From assembly GCF_002368415.1 (NCBI RefSeq), contig NZ_AP018290.1, positions 5,655,614 through 5,719,613 of the forward strand: DNA of 64,000 nucleotides, read 5' to 3'. This DNA is from Calothrix sp. NIES-4105. Lineage in GTDB: Bacteria; Cyanobacteriota; Cyanobacteriia; Cyanobacteriales; Nostocaceae. A model generated the notes under the pieces. That model saw nothing but the letters and a program-made list of their open reading frames with translations, was not told the origin of the DNA and did no database searches. Positions 35,352-44,009 of the stretch are shown here, in pieces. A program made the position numbers and the translations under genes. Within the stretch, counting starts at the first letter, position 1, and each line of letters opens with the position of its first letter.

Positions 35352-38291
35352 TTATATATTTTTTAATATATTCATTGCTTTTTCATAGTCAGCATTCTTA
35401 TTTTGCTCTTGGAAAAGCTGTGCAGCTTTTTGCAAATCTTTTCTAGCGCTTTGCTTGTCTCCCATCTGATTGTAAGCTAATCCTCTATTCCCGTAAGCTT
35501 CAGCATACTGAGGATTAATTTGAATCGCTTTGGTGAAATCAGCAATCGCTAAATCCGATTTTTTCTGGTCTGCGTAAACATTTCCCCGACTGTAGTAAGC
35601 CTTAGCAAACTGAGGATTAATTTGAATCGCTTTGATGAAATCAGCAATCGCTAAATCCGATTTTTTCTGGTCTACGTAAACAATTCCCCGATTGTAGTAA
35701 GCCTTAGCAAACTGAGGATTAATTTGAATCGCTTTTGTGTAATCAGCAATCGCTAAATCCGATTTTTTCTGGTCTACGTAAACAATTCCCCGATTGTAGT
35801 AAGCATTAGCAAACTGAGGATTAATTTGAATCGCTTTGGTGTAATCAGCAATCGCTAAATCCGATTTTTTCTGGTCTGCGTACCTATTTCCCCGATTGTA
35901 GTAAGCTTGAGCGTCTTGAGGATTAATTTGAATCGCTTTGGTGTAATCAGCAATCGCTAAATCCGATTTTTTCTCGGATGCGTAAACAATTCCCCGATTG
36001 TAGTAAGCATTAGCAAACTGAGGATTAATTTGAATCGCTTTGGTGTAATCAGCAATCGCTAAATCCGATTTTTTCTCGGATGCGTAAACAACTCCCCGAT
36101 TCGAGTAAGCTTGAGCGTCTTGAGGATTAATTTGAATCGCTTTGGTGTAATCAGCAATCGCTAAATCCGATTTTTTCTGGTCTGCGTAAACAGCTCCCCG
36201 ATTCAAGTAAAACGCAGAACGAAGACTTAATTTAATCGCTGATGTTATTGCTATTTCTGCTTCGAAATACCGCTTGAAATTTTGTAGTACTCCGGTTTTC
36301 TCATTATACAAGTTTGGATTTTTAGGTTGGTGTTGAATTGCTTTATTTATCGCGACTAATGCCTGATCATATTGCTTTAAATATCGATACACTTCGCTTT
36401 GTGTTTGCAAAGCAGCAATGTAATCTGGTTTCAGCTTTACCGCTTCTAAGAGTGCTATTGCAGCTGATTGATATTTTCCTTGCCCAAATAATGCTAAACC
36501 TTTACCATAATATGCTAAGTATGCTATATCTTGTGTACGTTTACTCGCTTCATCAAAGGCTTGAACTGCTTCATTGAAACGACGCAGGCGCCATAGTTGA
36601 TTTCCTCTTTCTAACAATTGAGTCGCAGTTGCATTAACTTTTGGAATATCTGCTGATAATACCGCATCAACAATCGACTTTTCTTGTTGTGCATTTAATG
36701 GAGGTGCTGGTGTATTCTCTATTGAAAGCAGGTTGACACCAAATTCTTTCTTCAATCCAAGAAATGTACTGGTAGGTATGCCTAAACTATATCCGATTTG
36801 TACTTGACCCTCACTACTGCCATCACCTGCTTTTTTATCAATCACTTCTCCTTCTGCACGTCCATGAATACCAATGACTTGACCCAGCGAGTCTAACACA
36901 GGACCACCGCTCATTCCACCATAAGTAATACTTGTATAAACTAATTCGTACCCACCAGTTAAAGAACTTGCACTTTGTAAGGAGCCAGAACTGGTAGTTT
37001 CAAAATCAGACAGTCTAGACTGCAATAATCCCTGTTCTTTCTCAAAAATTCGCCCGACTGTAAATCGCCAGGGTGAATTACTTCCTAGTTTTGGATACCC
37101 AGCAGTGAACATGTAGCTAAAATTATTAGGATTGTAATCTGCGAGAGTCGCGACTGAGTAGTTTTGATCACTGCTAAATTTAACTACTGCTAAATCAACA
37201 CCTTCTCTTATTTTAATGGCGCCTGACTCTATAGGATACTGTTTGCCATTTAAGTCGCGAACTAAGTAATTATAGTTTGGACATGGCTTGGTTGCGTCGT
37301 CTCCTGCATTTCTTTCACAAACAACGTGCGCTGCTGTTAATACTGTGTAAGTATTTCCTTGTTTGGCTATAATAACTCCCGAACCGTTGGCGCCGCTTGA
37401 ACTCTCGATTCTTACTGTAAATTGTTTTGCTTTTTTCTCTAAATCTCCTAACCATCCTGTATATTGTATATCTGGTGCAGTGGAGGCAATTTTTGGATAA
37501 GGTAAATTATATGCGGTGAGGGTGTTTGGCTGTACTTGTGCTAAGACTGTTAAAATTGGAATTCCCCAGCTTAGTTTTCGCATTCGCTCAATTTCTTCGT
37601 CGCTTGGGCGCCTGCCGTTTTGATATTCATAACCTGTGTTTAAAATTGGGTAGGCAGTTTTGCCGTTAATACCGATAACACGTCCTTGAGGATTGATAAT
37701 GGCGCCACCACTCATTCCCTGTTCGATGTCGCTTGTATAACCTATTTGGTATCCTTCTTTAAGCAAGGAATCAGTTATTTGTTCAATTTTACCCGCGCGA
37801 TATACTATTTTACCTTGTTCGCTAGAAAAACCAGCGGCAATAACTGACCTATCTACCGAAGGTGGGGAATCTTCAACTTGTGTAACGCAATAATTTTGGT
37901 TTGTCTCAAATTTTAATAATGTTAAGTCGTATTTATTAAAGTTAGCTTGGGGTTCAATTTTTGCAGGATAAGTTTTGCCGTCACTTGTTTGTAGAGTAAT
38001 GGAGTTTGCTCCTTTGACTACATGAGAGTTGGTGAGGACGAGGTAAGTGTTACCGTTCTTAGCTAATAAAGTTCCTGAACCTCCGTTGTTATCTCCTGTT
38101 ACTTTTACAGTGATTTGGCTGGCAAGTGTTTGTAATTGTGCTTGAGAATATTCTGCATTTTCTCCGTTTTCAGGTTTGATGTTGTCTAGGCAATGGGTAA
38201 TGGTCGCCTTGCTGTTGAAGGATATTTTGATTGCTCCGGCGGGTAGCTGTAGAAGTAGTAATGTGGGTATGATGATCAGGTTTTTGTTCAT
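35352..38291 (-). CDS. Secreted double-trypsin serine protease with TPR array (copy C)
   Basis: 979 residues, full-length and the best-preserved block. Same architecture as copy A: hydrophobic N-terminus; first trypsin domain with LTNSHVV, YDLTLLKF, GMSGGAII; second with LTAAHVV, GVDLAVVKF, GMSGGPVLD; a diverged TPR stretch; seven 34-residue TPRs with YADQ/YASE/YVDQ alternation; capping repeat. It follows HhoA-like and COP23 genes in the order of transcription, suggesting a secreted proteolytic operon. The intergenic gap to COP23 is filled by a GATCCCCC-type repeat, so co-transcription is not certain. Confidence 0.88.
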   Translation of the reverse strand: MNKNLIIIPTLLLLQLPAGAIKISFNSKATITHCLDNIKPENGENAEYSQAQLQTLASQITVKVTGDNNGGSGTLLAKNGNTYLVLTNSHVVKGANSITLQTSDGKTYPAKIEPQANFNKYDLTLLKFETNQNYCVTQVEDSPPSVDRSVIAAGFSSEQGKIVYRAGKIEQITDSLLKEGYQIGYTSDIEQGMSGGAIINPQGRVIGINGKTAYPILNTGYEYQNGRRPSDEEIERMRKLSWGIPILTVLAQVQPNTLTAYNLPYPKIASTAPDIQYTGWLGDLEKKAKQFTVRIESSSGANGSGVIIAKQGNTYTVLTAAHVVCERNAGDDATKPCPNYNYLVRDLNGKQYPIESGAIKIREGVDLAVVKFSSDQNYSVATLADYNPNNFSYMFTAGYPKLGSNSPWRFTVGRIFEKEQGLLQSRLSDFETTSSGSLQSASSLTGGYELVYTSITYGGMSGGPVLDSLGQVIGIHGRAEGEVIDKKAGDGSSEGQVQIGYSLGIPTSTFLGLKKEFGVNLLSIENTPAPPLNAQQEKSIVDAVLSADIPKVNATATQLLERGNQLWRLRRFNEAVQAFDEASKRTQDIAYLAYYGKGLALFGQGKYQSAAIALLEAVKLKPDYIAALQTQSEVYRYLKQYDQALVAINKAIQHQPKNPNLYNEKTGVLQNFKRYFEAEIAITSAIKLSLRSAFYLNRGAVYADQKKSDLAIADYTKAIQINPQDAQAYSNRGVVYASEKKSDLAIADYTKAIQINPQFANAYYNRGIVYASEKKSDLAIADYTKAIQINPQDAQAYYNRGNRYADQKKSDLAIADYTKAIQINPQFANAYYNRGIVYVDQKKSDLAIADYTKAIQINPQFAKAYYNRGIVYVDQKKSDLAIADFIKAIQINPQFAKAYYSRGNVYADQKKSDLAIADFTKAIQINPQYAEAYGNRGLAYNQMGDKQSARKDLQKAAQLFQEQNKNADYEKAMNILKNI

Positions 38292-38326
38292 GATTTTATG
38301 ATGATTGTTTTGAGATTAACTTAAAA

Positions 38327-38476
38327 TTGATCCCCCGCGTGGAAGGGGGACTTTAAGAACCCCCTGTAGCTCCCCTTATTAAGGGGACTTTAAGAACCCC
38401 TATAGCTCCCCTTATTAAGGTAAACTTTAAGAAAATCCTCTTAGCCCCCCTTATTAAGGGGGGTTGGGGGGATCAA
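38327..38476. repeat. GATCCCCC / CCCTTATTAAGGGG repeat cluster
   Basis: Several partial copies of TCCCCTTATTAAGGGG with a full right arm at 38444-38476. Same family as 17633-17782. Located between COP23 and protease-TPR copy C. Confidence 0.7.
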
Positions 38477-38481
38477 AATCC

Positions 38482-39042
38482 TTAATCAGCTACAGTGGCA
38501 TTATTCAAAATATCTTGGACTGAAACACGAATTTGCTGACCTGAACTTTGATAAAGAACATTACTTGCTTTACCTTCTGCTATATCTATAAGTTGTTCTA
38601 AAACTACCTTAATTTGGCTACCGGACTTTACTGTAAATAGTTGATTTTCAGTATTACAAGCATCATCTTTGTTAAAAAGTCCACAAATAATTGGATAGCC
38701 GTTATTGGCGCCTGAACCAAAATATTTTAAACGACCAGTATCATACATTTTATTGAATCTTTCCGTTACTTTTTGACAGCGTTCTTGGGGAGTCCAGCCA
38801 GCTTTTTCAAAAAACTCTGATTTCCAAGCGATAAATCTTACATGTTTCTTTCTCTCTGGAACCCAAGCAACTGTAAATGGAATGTTTTTTCCACTTGCTT
38901 TGTCTAACCCTTCTCGGCAAAAGAAAGTAACTTTGTTTGACACAGATGCAGGAGTATTTTGGCTTACGGCAGTCAGACTGACAGCAAAGTACGTAGCGGA
39001 AGTTAAAGCTGCAAGTCCTAAGATAAATAATTGACGTTGCAT
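38482..39042 (-). CDS. COP23 domain protein, secreted (second copy)
   Basis: 186 residues, about 90% identical by eye to the 32523-33083 product. Signal peptide, then KVTFFCREGLDK, GWTPQERCQKVTERFNKM and GYPIICGLFNKDDAC. Differences are scattered substitutions without frameshift, so both copies look functional. Gene order HhoA-like, COP23, trypsin-TPR is preserved. Confidence 0.84.
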   Translation of the reverse strand: MQRQLFILGLAALTSATYFAVSLTAVSQNTPASVSNKVTFFCREGLDKASGKNIPFTVAWVPERKKHVRFIAWKSEFFEKAGWTPQERCQKVTERFNKMYDTGRLKYFGSGANNGYPIICGLFNKDDACNTENQLFTVKSGSQIKVVLEQLIDIAEGKASNVLYQSSGQQIRVSVQDILNNATVAD

Positions 39043-39103
39043 AAGTTTATAGTGGTAAAATTAGTGGTGGTAATTAGTAATTAAAAAGTGAAATACTTGT
39101 TAC

Positions 39104-40252
39104 TCAAGGTTGGGCAGATACACGTAAACTAAAATTACCTGTCTGTCCCGCATCTGAAGCGCGCGCTTCTATGATGTAATCCCCATTTTCTGGTAAGGTT
39201 GTGTTGATTTGAGCATTAAAGTCACCTGCTCCCCTATCGTCGTTTTCAGCTATTTGTTTACTACTGTTATCTTGGTCAGCTACTTTGTACAAAGTTAAAA
39301 ACGGGTTAAGCTTCTGACTCGTCATCTCAATAACAACCTTTTGACCTGCTTTACCTTTAAATTGGTACAGTTTTATATAACCATTATCATTTCGCACATA
39401 GTCATCTTTCGTTAAACTAGCGCTAATGACTTGACCGTTGAGTGAAATTGTGTGAAATTCAGGTTGTTTCTCAGGCTTAACTAGAGTTGAGACAGGAGAA
39501 ACATCCCCCTTTTTGGCTGCTGTAATGAAAGACTGTACCTTAGAAGCAGGGATTGCAAAATTCATTCCAACGTTTAACTCCCCAACTCCTGATGTATTTA
39601 CACCAATTACCTGTGCTTGAGAATTGAGCAAAGGTCCCCCAGAGTTACCAGGTAAAACTACAGCAGAATGTTGTATTTGCCCGTCTCTAGAATTAATGTT
39701 GGTAACATCCCCTTGAGTAAACGTGTCTTTATATTCTCCCCCAAGCGGAGAGCCAAGAGCAAAAACGCGCTCACCCCTTTGTACAGAACTAGAAGCTAAA
39801 CTCAGCGTCGGCAAGTTTTTCTGTCCATGAATTTTTAAGATAGCCAAATCTAATCCATCTTTGCCAAACCCCATCACATCTGCACTAAATTGTTTACCAT
39901 CGGGAAACTCTACTGTCACCACATTAGGGAAATTACGAGGATTGTAATTTTCAGGTCTTTCATATCGTGGTGGTGGTTTGATTACATGGGTGTTAGTAAG
40001 AATGTACCCATCTTTACTAACTACAAAACCACTCCCTGTACTCTCCTCCGTCTTTACCGTCACAACCGCAGGACTAGCTTTCTGATAAATTTGCTTCGCT
40101 ATTTGCTCTTGTGATGATTGTGCTAGCACCTTGCCAAAATGTGATTTCCATCGATAATTTGCAAGTAACTGCTCACCCACAGTCACACCTAGCGCTGTTA
40201 ATACAACACACAGTACAAAATTATTAATTTGTGATAATCGATTGCTTTTCAT
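39104..40252 (-). CDS. HhoA/DegP-like trypsin-like protease with PPC domain
   Basis: 382 residues from ATG 40252. The frame is open to a TTG at 40309; a GTG at 40282 corresponds to the ATG start of the deleted copy, so the start is uncertain. Signal anchor (NNFVLCVVLTALGVTVGEQL). Trypsin-like domain with His89 (ILTNTHVI), Asp135 (DGLDLAILKI) and Ser204 (PGNSGGPLLN). The C-terminal ~110 residues form a pre-peptidase C-terminal beta-sandwich (YIKLYQFKGKAGQKVVIEMT, NGDYIIEARAS) where DegP would have PDZ domains. Probably a periplasmic protease; first gene of the protease block. Confidence 0.86.
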   Translation of the reverse strand: MKSNRLSQINNFVLCVVLTALGVTVGEQLLANYRWKSHFGKVLAQSSQEQIAKQIYQKASPAVVTVKTEESTGSGFVVSKDGYILTNTHVIKPPPRYERPENYNPRNFPNVVTVEFPDGKQFSADVMGFGKDGLDLAILKIHGQKNLPTLSLASSSVQRGERVFALGSPLGGEYKDTFTQGDVTNINSRDGQIQHSAVVLPGNSGGPLLNSQAQVIGVNTSGVGELNVGMNFAIPASKVQSFITAAKKGDVSPVSTLVKPEKQPEFHTISLNGQVISASLTKDDYVRNDNGYIKLYQFKGKAGQKVVIEMTSQKLNPFLTLYKVADQDNSSKQIAENDDRGAGDFNAQINTTLPENGDYIIEARASDAGQTGNFSLRVSAQP

Positions 40253-40278
40253 TGGTTTACACTTATTACAGGAATTAG

Positions 40279-40572
40279 CCACACACTGTAAAATCCAACC
40301 TAAACACAAGCTGCGTCACGAGATAGGCGCCTGATAATCGTTATGAAATTAACGTATTATGAAGGTATTTATACGTATTAATCTTTAAAAAATGTTTCCA
40401 ATGCTTAGTTTTTGAGCAGCCAGCACAGCTAAGAGATTGATAAAATATACTTCTCGACAGCTTCAGCACCTTCATGTCAGACACCTCAAAATATCCCTAC
40501 AGTAAGCTTACTGACAGAAGATAGCTTTTTTACGCACGTTGTGTAAATTTTATTTGCCAGGAATGCTTTTAA
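40279..40572. repeat. Segmental duplication flank (matches 33315-33600)
   Basis: Second copy of the region upstream of the protease block, differing by scattered substitutions. Confidence 0.8.
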
Positions 40573-40963
40573 GTATAAAAGTATTATTCACGTAGGGTGG
40601 AATGTCACTTACTTAAGCTAAAAAACTTGGTCGTAGTAGCGCGTCTAGTGGTTCATGTCATTAGTTTTGTAAGTATATATATTTACCACAGAGGCGCAGA
40701 GAACACAGAGAAGAGAGATTCTTGAGTTTGAGATTGGCGCCAACTCCCCAGAATTAATGACATAGACTGTGCCATTCTCACGTAGGGTGCGTAACAGCAA
40801 TTACAAACCACACCTCAAACGAGTAAATAAGCTGCTGTTACGCACCAATGACAAGTGCAAGAACATTATCTTAATATTATTTTACAAATATATGATGCGT
40901 AACAAGAGTTTGATTTTTCGTTACGGCGCCGATTGATATGATTATGGTATAAATGCATTAATC
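40573..40963. other. Intergenic region with interspersed repeats
   Basis: No gene seen. It holds a heptamer-type unit (ACCACAGAGGCGCAGAG, about 40684) and a long hairpin: GTAGGGTGCGTAACAGCA near 40782 pairing with GCTGCTGTTACGCACC near 40831. Confidence 0.55.
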
Positions 40964-40987
40964 GTGTATGAAAGTAGTGTATTTTGT

Positions 40988-41440
40988 ATGAGCGGTATAA
41001 ACATCACAATTCCAGATAAAGATTTGCAGCAACTACAAGAAATTGCTGCTAGCCGTAATATGTCAATGGAAGATTTAATTTTATTGGGTATTAGAGATTT
41101 ACTCAATTCTAGCAAATATGCTCTGAATCAAAATGTTGAAGATTCCTCCGAAGTCGCGAAAAAATTTTACACTCTTGCTTCTCAATGGGAAAGTGAGGTG
41201 GAAGGAATGTCTTCTACCACTCAAATGTCTCAGCATCCCGCTTACCAAGAAATTATCAGCATGGGGAATAAAATAGTACCATTATTGTTGAAAGAATTAA
41301 AAAATAACCCTCTTTACTGGTTATCAGCATTATCTCAAATTACAGGTGAAAACCCGATTAAGCCTGAACAGCGAGGAAAAATAAAACAGATGGCTGAAGC
41401 TTGGTTGGAATGGGGTAAAAATCAAGGTTACGTAATTTAA
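40988..41440 (+). CDS. RHH-type N-terminus protein, possible antitoxin
   Basis: 150 residues from ATG 40988; an upstream ATG at 40964 adds eight unlikely residues. The first ~40 residues (ITIPDKDLQQLQEIAASRNM then SMEDLILLGIRDLL) look like a ribbon-helix-helix DNA-binding unit. The rest is helical (YQEIISMGNKIVPLLLKELK), resembling the domain that accompanies DUF7689-type genes. It ends five bases before the next gene, so the pair is probably an operon, possibly a toxin-antitoxin-like module. Confidence 0.65.
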   Translation: MSGINITIPDKDLQQLQEIAASRNMSMEDLILLGIRDLLNSSKYALNQNVEDSSEVAKKFYTLASQWESEVEGMSSTTQMSQHPAYQEIISMGNKIVPLLLKELKNNPLYWLSALSQITGENPIKPEQRGKIKQMAEAWLEWGKNQGYVI

Positions 41441-41445
41441 TCTAA

Positions 41446-41901
41446 ATGTATAGACGACCAGAGCTTGAGGCTAAGTGGCCAAATTTAGCTTATACGAATT
41501 ATCAAGTAACTAGCCCAAAATCACAAGAATACAATTGTTTTGCATGGGCTGCGGAAGACGTTGAACGTTGGTGGCAACCAATACCAGGAGAAGAGTTTTA
41601 CTGGCCTGATGGAGTCCCTAATGAAGAAACTTTAGATGCATATATTCAAGCCTATCAAACCTTGGGATATCAGCCTTGTGATAACGAACTATTAGAAATT
41701 GGATATCAAAAAATAGCAATATACGTAGATACCAAAGGTATACCTACTCATGCCGCTAGACAACTATCTAGCGGTAAATGGACAAGTAAACTTGGTTGGT
41801 TAGAGGATGTTGAGCATGAACTCTATGGGTTGACAGGCGAACGTTATGGAGTTGTTGGTCAAATATTAAAACGACTCATGGAAACAGAGGACGTAAGATA
41901 A
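41446..41901 (+). CDS. DUF7689-like Cys/His protein
   Basis: 151 residues. Conserved blocks: YNCFAWAAEDVERWWQP, YWPDGVPNEETLDAYIQAYQ, YQKIAIYVDTKGIPTHAARQ, SSGKWTSKLG. An early N-C-x-A-W-A and a later T-H-A-A give a Cys...His pair of the kind seen in papain-like/NlpC folds, so a cysteine hydrolase or toxin activity is possible but unproven. Coupled to the RHH-like gene upstream. Confidence 0.68.
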   Translation: MYRRPELEAKWPNLAYTNYQVTSPKSQEYNCFAWAAEDVERWWQPIPGEEFYWPDGVPNEETLDAYIQAYQTLGYQPCDNELLEIGYQKIAIYVDTKGIPTHAARQLSSGKWTSKLGWLEDVEHELYGLTGERYGVVGQILKRLMETEDVR

Positions 41902-41942
41902 GTCTATCTTTATTCAAAGCTTGCTTTAAATATTCCCAAGTT

Positions 41943-42083
41943 TCATGCATGTTCTTGCTCGTCTCCTTCTTCCTCCCATGATTGTAACAGGTCGGTAAGA
42001 GCCTGTTGACGCGCGGCTTGTTGTGTGGGGTCTTCACTGCGAATTTGGTTCATAACAGCTTCCCATGCTTCAGTAGGAGACAT
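41943..42083 (-). CDS. Small acidic protein, 46 residues
   Basis: Encodes MSPTEAWEAVMNQIRSEDPT then QQAARQQALTDLLQSWEEEG: one amphipathic helix with an acidic end. No clear family. No strong ribosome-binding site. Confidence 0.35.
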   Translation of the reverse strand: MSPTEAWEAVMNQIRSEDPTQQAARQQALTDLLQSWEEEGDEQEHA

Positions 42084-42534
42084 TGTTGACCTCATCAATT
42101 GTGTGTGACGGCATTTCTATAGCAGTTCTAAATCATTCGTAAAATTTTAAACATGTATCTTCTCTTTCTTCCTTTGTGTCCTTTGTGCCTTTGCGGTTCG
42201 TTATAGAGATTTCATTTTTCACTTTGCAATTAGGAATGCTATATATTGTGGATGGTGCGTGACAGCAGTTTATTTTTGGTTTTCAGTGATGTTTGTAATG
42301 GCTGTCACGCACCCTACAATCTTACTTCCAAATAAAAAATATCTAAAATTTTCTTGTGGGGTGGGCATCCCTGCCCGCCCTACATCTGGACAGGGCTTGC
42401 GATGCCCATTCCACATTCCGGGGGAATTAAATTTTTGGAAGTCCATAAGTAATTTTAGGGTGTTTTTCCGAAATGGGTGGGGTTATAACTGTATAAACAT
42501 AAAACACTTTTACGATGAACCGTTTTGAAAGTTC
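42084..42534. other. Repeat-rich intergenic region upstream of hen1
   Basis: It contains CTTTGTGTCCTTTGTGCC heptamers (42165-42200), a TGGTGCGTGACAGCAG / CTGTCACGCACC hairpin (about 42254-42314) and a GGGTGGGCATCCCTGCCCGCCC palindrome (about 42359-42382). The 89-codon open frame at 42259-42528 is made from these repeats and is not considered a gene. Confidence 0.6.
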
Positions 42535-43914
42535 ATGCTGCTAACAATTACAACAACACATACACCAGCTTTAGACCTGGGTTATTTATTACATAAGCAT
42601 CCTGACAAGTGTCAGTCGTTCTCGCTTTCTTTTGGACAAGCTCATGTTTTCTACCCGGAAGCTAGCGATACTCGTTGTACTGCTGCGCTGCTGTTGGATG
42701 TTGACCCTGTGAAATTGGTACGTTCAAAAGGCGCCACCAAAGAACAGTATGTTAATGATAGACCTTATGTAGCTTCATCGTTTTTCAGTGTCGCGATGTC
42801 GCAGGTTTTCGGGACTGCGCTTGGTGGTAGATGTAAAGACCGTCCTGAACTGGTGCAAACTCCAATACCTTTAACCGCGAAAATTAGTGTTTTACCTTGT
42901 CGTGGGGGTGAAGAGTTTCTACGCGAATTATTTGAACCGTTGGGTTATACAATTAGCGCACAAAACTACCAGCTTGATGAGAAATTTCCAGATTGGGGCG
43001 CCAGTAAATATTACACTGTAGAGTTACAGCACACTTTGCCTTTATCAGAATTACTTAGTCATCTTTATGTACTTATTCCAGTTCTTGATGACGATAAGCA
43101 TTACTGGGTAGGAGAGGATGAAGTTGAGAAACTTCTGCGTCATGGAGAAGGTTGGTTAAGTTCGCACCCTGCAAAAGAGCAAATTACTCGTCGCTACCTT
43201 AAACGTCAAGGTCGTTTAACTCGTGCAGCTTTAGCACAACTCGTGGTAGAAGACCCCGACCCAGACACCAGCGAAGAAGAACACGCACAAGAAGAAGCAG
43301 CAGTAGAAAAACCACTTTCGCTAAATAAACAGCGAATGTTGACTGTAGTTGATACCCTCAAAGAAAACAACCTCAAAACTGTAATAGACTTAGGTTGCGG
43401 AGAGGGAACTTTGCTTAGACATTTAATTAAAGATACCTTTTTTGACAAAATCACAGGTGTTGATGTATCGTATCGCGCGTTAGAAATTGCCAAAGAACGT
43501 ATCGAAAAACTGCGGTTAGCGCGCAACCAATGGGACAAAATACAGCTTTTCCAAAGCGCATTAACTTATCAAGATAAACGTTTCAAAGGTTATGATGCAG
43601 TCACACTCATCGAAGTTATCGAACATTTAGACTTACCGCGTTTAAGTTCTCTATCACGGGTTGTCTTTGAATTTACCCATCCAAAAACAGTAATAGTAAC
43701 GACACCAAATATTGAATATAACGTCAAATTTGAAACATTACCCGCTGGAAAACTCCGACATAAAGACCACCGTTTCGAGTGGACAAGAGAAGAATTCCAA
43801 ACTTGGGCAAATCAAGTTGCACAAAGATTTGGTTACACCGCTCAGTTTCAACCTATTGGAGATAACGACATAGAAGTAGGGGCGCCGACACAAATGGCTG
43901 TTTTTAAGTGCTGA
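42535..43914 (+). CDS. hen1: Hen1, 3'-terminal RNA ribose 2'-O-methyltransferase
   Basis: 459 residues, normal for bacterial Hen1. The N-terminal ~240 residues form the bacterial-specific domain (SLSFGQAHVFYPEASDTRCT, PYVASSFFSVAMSQVFGTAL). The C-terminal SAM-dependent methyltransferase has TVIDLGCGEGTLL near residue 282, metal-site EVIEHLDLPRL near 358 and HRFEWTREEF near 412. Bacterial Hen1 methylates the 3'-terminal ribose at a cleavage site before Pnkp seals the RNA, protecting it against re-cleavage by ribotoxins. pnkp follows 95 bases downstream, with a heptamer repeat between the genes. Confidence 0.93.
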   Translation: MLLTITTTHTPALDLGYLLHKHPDKCQSFSLSFGQAHVFYPEASDTRCTAALLLDVDPVKLVRSKGATKEQYVNDRPYVASSFFSVAMSQVFGTALGGRCKDRPELVQTPIPLTAKISVLPCRGGEEFLRELFEPLGYTISAQNYQLDEKFPDWGASKYYTVELQHTLPLSELLSHLYVLIPVLDDDKHYWVGEDEVEKLLRHGEGWLSSHPAKEQITRRYLKRQGRLTRAALAQLVVEDPDPDTSEEEHAQEEAAVEKPLSLNKQRMLTVVDTLKENNLKTVIDLGCGEGTLLRHLIKDTFFDKITGVDVSYRALEIAKERIEKLRLARNQWDKIQLFQSALTYQDKRFKGYDAVTLIEVIEHLDLPRLSSLSRVVFEFTHPKTVIVTTPNIEYNVKFETLPAGKLRHKDHRFEWTREEFQTWANQVAQRFGYTAQFQPIGDNDIEVGAPTQMAVFKC

Positions 43915-43963
43915 GTAGAAAGTGCTGAGTGCTGAGTAAAGTTATGAAACTTCTCCCCTCTTT

Positions 43964-43993
43964 CTTTGTGTCCTTTGTGCCTTTGTGGTTCAT
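43964..43993. repeat. Heptamer repeat between hen1 and pnkp
   Basis: CTTTCTTTGTGTCCTTTGTG then CCTTTGTGGTTC. It lies in frame upstream of pnkp, which makes a false N-terminal extension open back to 43929. Confidence 0.75.
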
Positions 43994-44009
43994 TACTCTT
44001 TACATATAT

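Noticed and set aside
42259-42528. 89-codon open frame before hen1
   Set aside because: Composed of interspersed palindromes and heptamers; no protein-like pattern or ribosome-binding site.
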